A DNA stretch of 64,000 nt from Gracilaria gracilis (taxonomy: Eukaryota > Rhodophyta > Florideophyceae > Gracilariales > Gracilariaceae), in contig JARGSG010000026.1 of NCBI GenBank assembly GCA_030374805.1, positions 248,001 through 312,000 on the forward strand. The letters are read 5' to 3'. A model generated the notes under the pieces. It did not search any database. It had not been told where the DNA came from and saw only the letters and a program-made list of their open reading frames with translations. Both the position numbers and the translations under genes were made by a program. How positions within the stretch are numbered: the stretch's first letter is position 1; each line of letters opens with the position of its first letter. Below, one piece after another: positions 53,576 to 64,000 of the stretch.

Positions 53576-55925
53576 ATGTCTTCAAACCACAACAACAGGA
53601 CCCTACAGTCCCACTCTTCAACATCGCGAAAAGTCGGACGAAAGCGAGACTGGTGGCCGACACAATGCTTTTCTCTACAGCCACACAATAATGGGAGTTC
53701 TTCGTCGGACAACCTTTACACTACCTGCAATAACTGCCACTGGCAAAAAAAAGCGGCGACTCCGAACGCTACCCAGCTAGGGCAGCACCTGTTACAGAGT
53801 TGCTTCACATCACTCGATACACTTGCCAGGCTTCTGAAGACCCCTTCCCTACTGCGCGCCTATCGAGAACTTGGAAGCGCGTCCGAGTGCTTTGGAATCC
53901 CAGCAACACCATCAAAGCACCGGAAAGCAGACACGACGTGTGTGCAACCAAGTAAGACTACCAATCATGTAGAGTCTACAAACCCAGAATTTCTGCCTGT
54001 CTCACCAATATGTTTCATAGAGAAAGAGAGAAAGAAACTCTAGGACGAGCGGACGCAAACACACCAGCTTCTAATTCGCCTTATTGTTAACCATATGCTT
54101 TTTTTACGATTTTAAGCCGCAGAGAACGTGAAAATGAGCTCTATGAGCTCATTAAGCTGCTGGATCCGCAAGTAGCCCAAGAGGTGCCCACAATCTCTCG
54201 AATGGCTGGTAAGAACCTTCAGGGCTTTTATGAGACGCAATTCAAAGCAGTGCGATCTGAAATTGCTGCGTCGTTACGACAGACATATGGGACATTAATC
54301 TTCGATGGTTGGAGAGACGCTAGCTCCGAAAACGTCGTGAATGTGATGCTGTGCATAACAGGTGTTGACCGATCAAGGAGAACTTACTTTCTACGCTCCA
54401 TCTATACTGGAGCGCAAAGCTGCAATTCTGACCTCTACGCTGACATTGTAGATTCTGTCTTTTCTGAATTTGGTAGTGTGAAGCGTAAATGCACCGTTGT
54501 GAGCGACAACACCAGTGCTTTTGTGACGCCGAAAGAACACCTCGCACGAAAGCATAACCACATTATCGCCAGTCAGGACCAGACCCACGTGGCGAATCTC
54601 ACGATGCAAGACCTTGGTGAGCTAGAATGGATACAGGACAAATTGAACATGGTTTCCATAATTGTGGGTGACCTGAAAAAGCACTCAAAACTTTACTTTC
54701 GATATAAGCAGCTAAAGGAGACTTTCAACAACGAGCTGAGGAATCAAGGATATACCACAACAAATCGGGAGCTGGACCAGTACGGAAGAGTTTTACCTCT
54801 CCGAACCGCAGTTTTGCCAATGAAAATGGCCCCTACTCGCTTCGCGAGCTCCGAGAAGATGCTTCATTCATTCATCAGGGGTACACCTGTGTATAAGCGT
54901 CTGGTGGATTGTTCAGACTTTCCTACGACTTTATATGGGAGCCGGAGTGACCACAAACGCGATGCTTTCGAGGCAATTGTGAAGGATAGTACTGTTTATG
55001 ACAAAAGCCTGGATATATGCCATGTATTACGGCTATCGCGACAGTACTTGCGTATTTTCGATGACGATAGCTCGGTCATATCTGAGGTGTACCCTGCTAC
55101 AATGCAACTGGAACGTCAGCTGTTGGATCTCCCCCTTACCTCGTTTTTTACACAAGAAAGAAAAGACCAGGTGATTAATGCTTTCCGCGCCGTTTAAGCG
55201 CAACCTCGCGAAAAATACCTCTGCTGACCTCCTTGCACTTTGTTTCTTACTTCTTGAATATTAGGAGCATGAATGATGACATCACTGCACACAATGCGGA
55301 GATACTCACGCATATTCGAGCTTATGTCGCATCCGACGCCTTTCCAAGAACACAGAAGCTTCCTAGCTCCGGGTGGGAGGATGGGGCAGTTCATCAATTG
55401 TTCGAAGAATTATCCTTCGCATGTGTGTCGTGGAAGTCGCAAATCGATAATCCTGGACAGCGAGATGTGTTGATGGCATTTAGGAACATTCCAGCTCTAT
55501 ACTGGATTCAATACAAGGATAGCCCGTGGTTAAAAGGTTTTGCGCTGCGAATATTGTCGGTCAGCCCGTCATCTTCCAGCGTGGAAACAAGTTTCAGCCT
55601 GCAAGGCAGGATACGCACTCCGACCTGAAACCGGCTGCATCCCATGAGGGTGGAGAAGATGATCTTTTGTGCATTTAATCGAGCTCTAACACATCGTAAG
55701 AAACGGGCTCGAATCATCCCATCCAGATCCCACGCTGCAAGTAGTTTGTTACCTTCACGGTTTGGAGGCCTTGAAGGAAACTCGGGGGGCTTCGTTTTCT
55801 ATTTCGATATGGACAGCAACGTAGAGATAGAAATGAATGAAGATAATGATGAGATGAGCAACAAAGGGGACGTCCTTGACTTGGATAATATGGAGGATGA
55901 CAGCGAAGGGCTCCCAGAGGCTGGA
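53576..55925 (+). pseudogene. hAT-family transposase, broken
   Basis: The N-terminal part (53576-54043) has a BED-like finger, CNNCHWQKKAATPNATQLGQHLLQSC. The central part (about 54121-55197) carries a DUF659-like stretch (TLIFDGWRDASSENVVNVML). The last part (from about 55,264) has the hAT dimerisation signature ILSVSPSSSSVETSFSLQGRIRT, then TGA at 55626-55628 where the family has arginine (CGA to TGA fits), then NRLHPMRVEKMIFC in the same frame. The shifts between parts may be introns (acceptor-like CAG near 54,120 and TAG near 55,263) or frameshifts. The frame runs on to 55970 but enters BMS1-like sequence near 55,940. Confidence 0.75.
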
Positions 55926-55941
55926 GTAATGCGGTCCATTT

Positions 55942-58900
55942 TTGAATTTGAAAGACCGAGTCTGGGCTGAGCTTTACGATGGCGCCAAAGCTTTTTATAT
56001 CTCCGGTATTACAACCAGCTGCGACTACCTCAAACTCGAAATCCTCGCGCGGTTCATATCAGTGGCCAAGTATCCCAACATTAGACGGCGTTCAGACCAT
56101 CCCTACGTACTAGCCGATCGAATTGAAGACATATCTTCCAAGAGCTCACACAATACCACAAATCGTACAGTTGCTGCCTATGGTTACGTTCGAAGAACGC
56201 CGTTACGGGCAGTTCCCGGGACGTGGCGTTTGCATCTTGCTGGTGTTGATGATTTGTCGGCACATAATGTTTAGCTCCCTCCAGATCCTTGGCCTGCAGC
56301 AGATTTAAAAATAGACCAAGCCTCTAAAGAGAGCACATCTCAAAATGGAAAGTCAAGGCGAAAGATTTCTCAGAAGGAAAGGATGCTGTACGCATCGATG
56401 GTGCCTGAAGTTGACTGTATTGCGTTTGACAGGGACTCCATATAAATTAATCTAGACCCAGACGATGTTCCGTTTTCCGACAAAGCTGTATTGGTCACGG
56501 AAGATGGGAACATGCTTCGTAAAGATGCAGATGGGGAGGATTCTTCCGATGGTGAGGGTGAGAAGATGGTTAAAGAGTTACAAAAAGTCAATGCTGCTGC
56601 CTTTGATGAGAAACTGAAAGAGGCTACTTTACAAATTGTAAACGGTGGAAAACAATTTGTGTCTGGAGATATTCAGAATGTTCGAATGAGACGTCCGGCG
56701 GCTTTCCCTGCTGGAGAAGAGAATGGCAGGGTTGTCAAGGTAAGGAACGGGATGTTGGTGGAAAGCGATAGCAGGAATGATACCGGAACCGAGAATGAAA
56801 GTCACAGCGACGGTGAGAGCGACAGCGACAGCGCGAGCGACAGCGATAGCGATAGCTACAGACAGGAAGAGAGTGATCGCAAGAAGGAAGTTGATACCGG
56901 TAAGGCAAGAGATAAGAATAAAGGAGTATCAGAAAAGAAGGTCGTGAAGCCAGCCAATCTCATATATTCCGGGAGCGACGGTGAATCGGACGAAGCATTT
57001 GTCTCCAGTGACTAAACAAGTGACGAATTGGAGATCGAGGAGAAAACTTATCAGCTTCGTAACGACGAAGGAGTTCACGCTCGGCGTTGGAAGGATTTAA
57101 CTCTGAAGAATGCCACTCAGAAGCTTCAAAACGCCATGTCCCCCTCGAAAGCGCTTGAGAAGTACATCTACGCTGTTGTTCATAAAAAAGAAAGTATCGA
57201 TTCTGACAACGAAAATGATGAAGAAAGCGAATGAGAGCAAGAGGAGTTCTTCCGACCTCGTAACCGACAGAACAAAGAAGGCTACGATTTGATGCTCTCC
57301 AACGCCAGTTTGGAGGATATCACAAGAGTCTTTCCACAAGCTTCACGAAACTGGGTATCAGACGAGCTTGCATGTGCGAAGCTGCGTCGAAGAAGATTTG
57401 GAACTGGGCAACGCGGGGTTGGTATGTCAGAAACGCAAAAAGGAGAAGACAGTGATGATAATGATATTCATGATGGTGATCTCGAGGATCTTGAAACTGG
57501 TGAGGAGCATGTTGGAAAGGCTCCTGATGCTACAAAAATTGATGCGGAGGAAGGCGAGAGAAGTTACATGGAGAGCATAAAGGAAAAGAAAATCAAGAAG
57601 AAACAGCAGTTTGGTATGGATTGGGACACAAGAGAAATAGGAGAAAACGACCTAGATTCCGAAGAGCCAGTGAATTCGACGCAAGAAGGGCATCCACATG
57701 TAAAGTCTCGTAAAGCTCTACGAGATGCTTCGATGCGTGCTCCAGACCCAGGGAAGCTGGAAAGGAAGAGATTTGAGAAGTTGAGTGTTCAAGAGTTTGG
57801 TGAACTTGACACAGAATCACGTATAGCGCTTGAAGGCATACCTCCTGGACAATATGTGAGAATGGAGCTCCAGGATGTCCCACTTGAGTTTGTGAAGTTC
57901 TTCGATCCTAATTTCCCGATTGTTCTTGGTGGGTTGAAGTCCTCTGATGACGAAGAAAAGACATATTTAAGAGCAAGAATCCGACGCCATTGCTTTAAAC
58001 GGGATATGCTGAAGTCTACTGACCCGATCGTTATGAGCGTTGGCTGGCGCCGATTTCAGACAATTCCTATATACCATATTGAGGATCAAGGTGGACGACG
58101 GAGGTATCTGAATTATACCCCTGAATATTTTGCACTGCAGTGCCACATTCTGGGCGCCAAGTGTGGCCCCAGGGGCTGGCGTTATCATGTGCCAAACGCT
58201 TGAAAGAGAGCGGAAAAGTTTTCGTATAGCTAGAACTGGTGTAGTTACTGAACTGGATACTGTTTGCAAAGTAGTGAAGAAATTGTAGTTGGTTGGAGAA
58301 CCAGTAAAAGTGCATAAGAACACAGCATTTATTGAGGGCCTGTTCAACTCAGAACTCGAAGTTTCCCAATACCTTGGTGCCAGTGTGCGAACGGTAAGCG
58401 GTATTCGAGGAACTATAAAGAAAGCCATAACTCCGAGCTCTCAAGGAAACATGCTTGATCTTGACCTGGCTAAGAGCCCAGCTGGTACTTTCCTGCTGGG
58501 TTTGAAGATAAGATCTTGTGAGTGACATAGTGTTCTTGAGAGCATGGGTTCCGGTGGAAGCTCCAAGATTCTGTTTAATCGCTACAACTTTACTTGACAG
58601 GCAGAGAGACCGTTCTGGATCATGGAGAATGCGCACGATTCGCGAAGTGCGTGAAGCGAATTAACTTCCTATTCCTGTATCAAAACACTCACTCTATCAA
58701 CAAATTGACAGGGCAAGGCCCGTGTTCACGCCATTGAGATTCTCAAAAAAATTGGAAAGCTCACTACCGTATGCATCTAGGCCTAAGAATTATGCGTCGA
58801 AGAGCAAGCCGAAAAACCTTCCCTTGCGCAAAGCTGCCGTTGCTCAGGAAAGAGCTTTGGTTCTTGATGAGAAAGAAAGCAGGAAGCGAAAGTTCCTGCA

Positions 58901-59102
58901 GGCTGTGTACAGTATTAGAAATGATGGAATGAAGAAAATAAAAGAATCCAAGGGCCAGGCTTTGCTGCGCCATAAGAAGCAGGTGGAAAAGGAAGCGGCT
59001 AAGCAATTGAGCGGACAAAGGGAACTAAGAAAAAGGAAATTCGCAATCGAAGGCGCTCGAGAAGCTCGCGAGATGAAGAGGGCTCGTGGTTCAGACGTGT
59101 GA
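55942..59102 (+). pseudogene. BMS1: BMS1 ribosome-biogenesis GTPase, 5'-truncated pseudogene
   Basis: BMS1 is a nucleolar GTPase needed for 40S assembly. This copy begins in the middle of the protein: VWAELYDGAKAFYISGI, HPYVLADRIEDI, then the acidic middle region, then the strong C-terminal blocks IPPGQYVRMELQDVPLEFVK, PNFPIVLGGL, GWRRFQTIPIYHIED, YTPEYFALQCHILG (to 58203), then [18 protein letters not shown] (58289-58525) and a basic tail (58722-59102). Stops in one frame at 56272, 56443, 57013, 57232 and 58201, an in-frame TAG near 58,287, and frameshifts near 58,210 and between 58,525 and 58,722 show it is dead. The N-terminal GTPase part is missing, replaced by hAT sequence. A working copy must exist elsewhere. 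Confidence 0.88.
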
Positions 59103-60287
59103 GTGACCTTAGTAGGATGAGACGAATTCACGTCTATAGTGATATACTGCTGACTGCGAACCTGGCGGAACTTGTATCTTGATAAGCTCCTCGCCGGTTT
59201 CATCTTAATCCCACCAGATGGCTATGGCGAACAAAACGCGATCCCCCAATGGCCGGTGCTAAGACAAGAATCCCTAAGCATGGTTGTTAAGGATTCAGGG
59301 ATCCGTAGTGATAAATATTAATTCAACTTGTTGAAATCCAGTGGAATCTGCCTCGAGCTTTCTCATCCGTATCCACGAGCGTTTCCAACGACTCATATAA
59401 GTCAAAGCACTTGGGTGGAGATTTGTTCGGAAAGCTTCTACTCAGGATGGCAAAATCCCGTCATTGTGCATCGTTTTTCAAAGACAAGGAACAGCGGACT
59501 CAAACGCGACGAGTCGCAGACGTGCTTTTCGGTCCTTCTCCTCTATTTGTATCGTACAATCACAAAGGCGAAGGGTTTTTGGTTTGTTAGACGAGATTTC
59601 ATTAGAAAGTTTGACGGCAGTCTCCCGACTGTACACAAAGCATCCAAACACGACTATCATGTGGGAGAAGAATCACAATTAGAACCGAGAAGCACGTACC
59701 TGATGTTCGATCGAGTCAATTTTCGCATCATCGCCTCGTTGACGTTGCTAACATCTTTGTTTAGCCAGTAAAAACAATTGGCACTCCCAGCTGTGAGGCC
59801 GACCATGAACGCCCCTATCTTGGAAGGAAGTGCCATTGGTGCCAATTTTCGTTGGAACTATGTGATCTGGATTTAACGGGCACTAGTCCCGAAGCAGCCA
59901 GTCTTCATAGTGAGTTCAGGCAGAGATAAGGGCTCAGTGCGGTGTCTTCAAGCGTAAGTTCGTCTTCTCCAGATAAATCCGATGCTGGACTGTTGGGCAG
60001 GGCTTGCTGCTGTCCTCATTCGGTGAAACAGGACTAGAAGGGAATTGCGGTTGCAGTGTTATTCCCCTGTCCCCTTTTTTTGAGCTTTAAATAAATGCTT
60101 TTCAACCTTCCTCGAAATCCAGCTGCCTTCTCAGCAGCTGCTTCTCAGTGAGAAGCTTGCAATCGATCAATAGATACAGACTCTCTATCTATTGATCGAA
60201 AGCCGTTCAAGGTTGCCTCATGCATCGCCTTGAATCAAGAAAGGCCTCATGCCAATTTCGCCTTGTTGAAACTCTTGAAGTTCGGTA
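59103..60287. other. Intergenic region with a small hairpin
   Basis: No gene recognised. At 60164-60198 a 13-bp inverted repeat (CGATCAATAGATA ... TATCTATTGATCG) with a 9-base loop lies about 90 bp left of the pogo-like element. Confidence 0.5.
60164..60198. repeat. 13-bp-stem hairpin
   Basis: Arms 60164-60176 and 60186-60198 are exact reverse complements with a 9-base loop. The purpose is unknown; it may be the remnant of a small transposon end. Confidence 0.85.
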
Positions 60288-60339
60288 CAGGCGATCACTG
60301 TGATAAGTGTGGGTGCACTAATAGTGTGGACGAGACATT

Positions 60340-60356
60340 TAGTGTGGTCCACACTA
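60340..60356. repeat. Subterminal palindromic site, left
   Basis: Perfect copy of TAGTGTGGTCCACACTA. Half-sites TAGTGTGG also lie at about 60322 and 60391. Likely a transposase-binding site (inference). Confidence 0.8.
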
Positions 60357-60511
60357 ATTCATGTACAGCGATAAACAATGCTCACACAAATAGTGTGGAT
60401 GACAAGTCATTCAAACCCATTTGGGCGGGAAATACAAATGGTTCTTGACGTTTGTGGGTCGCGTCTAACCAGTCCATCGAACATCTGCCTCGCGTCACGA
60501 GACTTTCACCA

Positions 60512-62204
60512 ATGTCCCTAAACGCCTCTCCGATCGTCAATGCGTTTGCATGTGCAAGTCAGAGAACAAATGACGCCAGTGCAGATATTGATGAGACAAC
60601 GCCCTCTGTGACCACCGCCCCAGTGCCAAACAGCGTACAACAGCCTCAAGAATCAACAAGCGAACCTACCAGCCTACCCTGTCAAGCACAAATTGTGCTA
60701 ACAAACACACACAAAGCAAGAATTGCGAAATGGATGATAGAAACAGCCAGTGCCGAAGGCCAAAAGCACATCGCCACCAAAGCAGTGCAAAACTTTCCGC
60801 ATTTCTTTCGAGGCAAACATAAGGCCAACGTCCAGAGAGCAAGCCGGTACTGGAAGCTAAGGAATACACTAATCATTGGTCATGACAGAGTTTCAAAGTC
60901 TAACAAGTTCTCGTTTGTAAAGCACACCAAGACCGGATTAAAGCGACACTACTGTAAAACCGCATCTGGTAGGGGGCGACGAGTAACTCCCTGGGTTCAA
61001 GCGTTACAGCAGGACTTTGTGGACGAATTTAATCGTATGAGAAAAGCAGGAGTCAAGTTTAACACACGTTTATTGCGGCGACTCAGTCTCAGACTAAACG
61101 CCAACAAGAGCGACGGACCATATCATTCTAACATGATAGATGCGAGGACAGGTTCATTCATAAAGAACCTCATAAAGCCACGGTGGATACAGACGTTCAT
61201 GGAAAGGAAGCACATCGTTAGTCGATCGCAATGCGGAAAACTGATGGTTTCGCCATCAATGCAAGAACACATAGAGAGGGAGGTGGCGTTCCACCTTGGT
61301 GAACTTGCTCGCGAGTTTCGTTCTAATTCATTGAAGGAAGAAGATGTGTTCAATGCGGACGAAATGCATTTTTGTATCAATATGGACGACCACAAGACCT
61401 TGGACCTCATTGGCGACAAAAGTGTGAGGTATGCAGACGTAGTATCTGGCGATGACGGGATGACCATGATGGTGTTCATATCTGGAGGAACGACCGCGCG
61501 ATTGGAGATTCCCATGTTAATCTTTAAGAATGCTGACAAGCATTACCCTATCCGTGGTTTGCCTAACAACGTTCCCTCGGTCGTTTACAGAACAGGACCA
61601 AAGGCCTGGATGGACAAACGTGTGTTTCTTGAATGGGTGCGAGAGAGAAGAATTTTTTGGTCCTCTACCGAACGGCAGGAAACGTGTGATATACCTTGAT
61701 AATGTTAATATACATGACCTGACGGAGGAGGTTAAGATCGCCTTAGCGCAAAGTAACACTGAGATACGCTTCTTCCCATGCAACGCAACGCATTTGGTAC
61801 AACCAGCGGATAGCTTTGTTATACAGAAGCTAAAAACGTACTGGAGGAACAAATGGGATGACTTCAAAATGGGCCTGCTCGACAAGGGCTTGTGGTCTGA
61901 TGGAGAGAGAGGTTCAGGGAAGCTTAGTAACCCTGGGAAACGGCACTTCTTAAAGCTGGCGGCTGCGTCGGTGAGAGCTGTTAGTAATCAACGTGATGCG
62001 GACGGCGTTACATACGCCCGGAAGGCTATGATTAGGTGCGGAATGGCACTTAATCTCAATGGTCAATGGGAAGAACGACAGCTCTTCCCGGAACTGCAGG
62101 CTATTGTTTGCAAGTATCGAGCAAACTTTGACGGCCAGGTTGTTGGCGCGAGCTCATGGGGTGGGGGTTCTGATGCCCACACTATTGTGGTGAGCGGAAA
62201 TTAG
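60512..62204 (+). pseudogene. pogo-like DDD transposase with one frameshift
   Basis: From the ATG at 60512 a frame runs to about 61,650. The rest of the enzyme continues in the next frame to 62204, the switch falling at a run of six T (AATTTTTTGG). The DDE_1-type catalytic acids are seen as NADEMHF (first D), VIYLDNVNIHD (second D) and THLVQPADSFVIQKLKTYW (third D). The N-terminal part is Ser/Thr-rich, followed by a basic, helical DNA-binding region (KANVQRASRYWKLRNT). Without the one-base change it would be about 560 residues, normal for the group. A sequencing error in the homopolymer cannot be excluded. Confidence 0.82.
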
Positions 62205-62270
62205 TGTGGTCCACAGTAATAAACCCATAACCTATTTAGTGTGGCTACGTAAATAGTGTGGTCCACACTA
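62202..62270. repeat. Subterminal palindromic sites, right
   Basis: TAGTGTGGTCCACAGTA at 62202-62218 (one mismatch), half-site TAGTGTGG at 62237-62244 and a perfect TAGTGTGGTCCACACTA at 62254-62270. Confidence 0.8.
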
Positions 62271-62341
62271 ATTCTTGTGAAGGGCTCGAAAATGAGTGAT
62301 TCAGAATTACTGTTGACCACACTAATCACAGTGATCGTCTG

Positions 62342-63069
62342 TAGCTTCAGAGACAGGCTGGTCTATCTTAGTTTTTGAGACGAAATGTTTCGCTCGAACA
62401 TGTTACGCCTCATTTCAATATGGTCAACTGCCGTTAGGCGGCGCTGATGTCGCGAACAGCAGAATCAAGAATGAGAAATACGCGGACATGCATGGAGGCG
62501 TCCCGAACCACATTAGAACGCTCGGGTTACGGTTTAAGCAAACAAGGGTAATAATTTGATGAATGCTTTCCAACACGAAGAGAATCACTTCACTTAAGCC
62601 GCATATTGGTGGACAATTAAGGCTTTTGTTGGTTCTAACTCGTGAGCAGGATGTTTCTGCTGTCGGATGCAGTCAAGCCTTCTTTTCATTCCGGCCAAAG
62701 TCCTGTTCGAAGTATGGGCACCGCTCACGGTGAACCTGTAATCTTATCATGCTTACGAGCTGATGTGTTGGGGGTGCGACGTGATAAGGTCCGGCTTTGA
62801 ATTCGAATAACCCTCGGAGAGAGAATGTTAATAATTAGGTAAGAGTTGATCGTTTTCCAATGCTGGTTCGTTGAGCAGCTGAGGATATCCGCGAGTTTGA
62901 CGTTACACCCGTTTGTGGGACTTCGGCGGAAAACCACTTCGAACGTATCCAAGTTGTTAAGGAAGTCACATTTGACTTCCCTGTGTCTCTTTCATTGTTC
63001 ATCACCCTTTAATCACCTCAATAACGCTGGTCTTATTCTGACCGAAGTCAAGCAATCAAGATCGCATTA
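62342..63069. other. Region right of the transposon, nothing recognised
   Basis: Only short frames. No repeat or RNA gene identified. Confidence 0.4.
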
Positions 63070-63411
63070 ATGCTGAACGAGAAACACACTGAATCAATAT
63101 CTGACACTAACTATCTGGTTTGCAATTCGAAGCTCATCAAGACGGGGAATAACGTATCGATCAAGGCGAACAATGTGAGTCTAATTCTGTTTGGAGTTCT
63201 TTCCGCGCTTTCTTCGGTCGCATCAGTGGGCGCAAAAGCTTACAAGTTCACGAGTACTCCTTCCGAGAATCCTGCGATTGTTGGAGAAGCTGGCTCTACC
63301 GGAGATGTTGACATCTGGTCAATTCTCTCTCCTTCCAAAGTTAGAAAAGTTCTGGCGACATGGAATCGACTAAGCTACCCGTGGTACGTCCAAAGCGAAT
63401 GCGATCTCTGA
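63070..63411 (+). CDS. Unassigned short frame
   Basis: ATG-started, 113 residues, with a mildly hydrophobic middle (VSLILFGVLSALSSVASVGA) and no known motif. It overlaps the next frame by 52 bp, which suggests one of the two is not real or that both are exons or pieces of a decayed gene. Confidence 0.25.
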   Translation: MLNEKHTESISDTNYLVCNSKLIKTGNNVSIKANNVSLILFGVLSALSSVASVGAKAYKFTSTPSENPAIVGEAGSTGDVDIWSILSPSKVRKVLATWNRLSYPWYVQSECDL

Positions 63412-63731
63412 CTTTGCAGGAATCGAGATATCGCGTGTTATATTCTCCTGTTCATCCGGCTGGTAGCGATAGTCTAGGTCACAATTCCGCCGTGATGAAT
63501 GCAGAAATTGGTGCCGCATTGCGGTTTGGCTTGTCTAATTCCCATCGTGTTTATTTTCATGGTAGCTTGACGACAGATAACCCCAATGCTGTTGAAGAAT
63601 TCTTTGGTTGGGGTTATGGTCAGATTACAAGGGAGTTCATACGCGAGTCGTTCTGCAAATCTTCTTTGAACATCTCCGAGAAGACATGTTATGTTTGCGA
63701 AGGCTTGAAGAGAAATTCCACCTTTTCCTAA
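63360..63731 (+). CDS. Unassigned frame, possibly first exon of a gene running out of the window
   Basis: ATG-started, 123 residues, globular in composition (SRYRVLYSPVHPAGSD, NAEIGAALRFGLSNSHRVYFHG, FFGWGYGQITREFIRE). Past about 63,640 the +2 frame (to 63859) also looks protein-like (FFEHLREDMLCLRRLEEKF), hinting at a frameshift or a splice. No family recognised. Confidence 0.3.
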   Translation: MESTKLPVVRPKRMRSLTLQESRYRVLYSPVHPAGSDSLGHNSAVMNAEIGAALRFGLSNSHRVYFHGSLTTDNPNAVEEFFGWGYGQITREFIRESFCKSSLNISEKTCYVCEGLKRNSTFS

Positions 63732-64000
63732 ATGGATTTCGACCATCTTATCGAGCTCCCATACAACTTGACATACGGAAGGATGAGGTGCGTACGATCA
63801 GGAAGTCCTTCGATAAGAGATGCTTGCAAAGAGCAACAAGAGTCATTTGTGAAACGTAATAACATGTCACATACCATTTCTCAGATGCCCCTTGTCACAT
63901 GTGCCACAAATCCTGCAGATTCGTACTTTGATCCAACAACGAGAGCTTTCATGTTTCACAGTTACCGAGATCATTATGGTCATTTGAATCATGGTAGCGA

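Larger units (their letters stand above)
60288..62341 (+). mobile_element. pogo-like (Tc1/mariner superfamily) DNA transposon, complete ends
   Basis: A 2054-bp element with 25-bp terminal inverted repeats at 60288-60312 and 62317-62341 (two mismatches), beginning CAG and flanked by TA on both sides (60286-60287 and 62342-62343), the target duplication of this superfamily. Inside each end are copies of the palindrome TAGTGTGGTCCACACTA. The gene inside is disrupted by one frameshift, so this copy is probably non-autonomous or just dead. Confidence 0.9.

Noticed and set aside
1-64000. CRISPR arrays, rRNA and tRNA genes
   Set aside because: No regularly spaced repeat-spacer structure, rRNA-like sequence or complete tRNA with A and B boxes was recognised by eye; a tRNA scan was not possible.

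Overview
The window comes from a nuclear chromosome of an intron-poor, plastid-bearing eukaryote. I infer a multicellular (florideophyte) red alga, something like Chondrus; this rests on gene content and style, not on a database match. Most genes are single long exons on either strand. Two small genes have short GT-AG introns with TACTAAC/TGCTAAC-like branch sites. Plastid genes (lycopene cyclase with a transit peptide, a DUF3067 protein) sit beside ordinary nuclear genes (INO80, SF3B4, NOG2, PrimPol, PTAR1, p24). A kinesin with a starch-binding domain fits red algae, which store floridean starch in the cytosol.

Positions 1-32,600 are a gene island. In order: INO80 ATPase (+), a CCA1/REVEILLE-like MYB protein (+), a three-exon DUF3067 protein (+), a four-exon p24 cargo receptor (+), PrimPol (-), PTAR1 (+), lycopene cyclase (-), a PLAT-CBM20-kinesin-14 protein (+), a small membrane protein (-), an ArfGAP with a long disordered tail (+), a YDTYRP-repeat protein with a similar tail (-), SF3B4 (+) and the NOG2 GTPase (-). 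Several are divergent pairs with about 400-600 bp between starts. Between 9.8 and 13.6 kb lie three short non-LTR retrotransposon remnants, two of them flanked by 11-bp target duplications.

Positions 32,880-50,000 are a visibly AT-rich block. It carries a perfect 62-bp-arm palindrome and a decayed reading frame of roughly 880 codons. A Ty3/gypsy chromovirus (36,872-48,290; minus orientation; two 768-bp LTRs; 5-bp target duplication AGAAA) is inserted inside that frame. Its gag and pol are broken. It also carries a long reading frame on the opposite strand between the chromodomain and the 3' LTR.

Positions 50,000-64,000 are a repeat graveyard: zinc-finger-like ORF remnants, about 2 kb of G-rich tandem-repeat DNA, a broken hAT transposase fused end to end with a 5'-truncated BMS1 pseudogene, and a well-bounded pogo-like transposon (TA target duplication, 25-bp inverted ends, repeated palindromic sites, one frameshift). 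Unassigned reading frames fill the last kilobase.

The best candidate for something undescribed is the kinesin at 18,539-22,561. It joins a PLAT domain and a CBM20 starch-binding domain to a minus-end-type kinesin motor, which suggests a starch-granule or membrane-linked motor.
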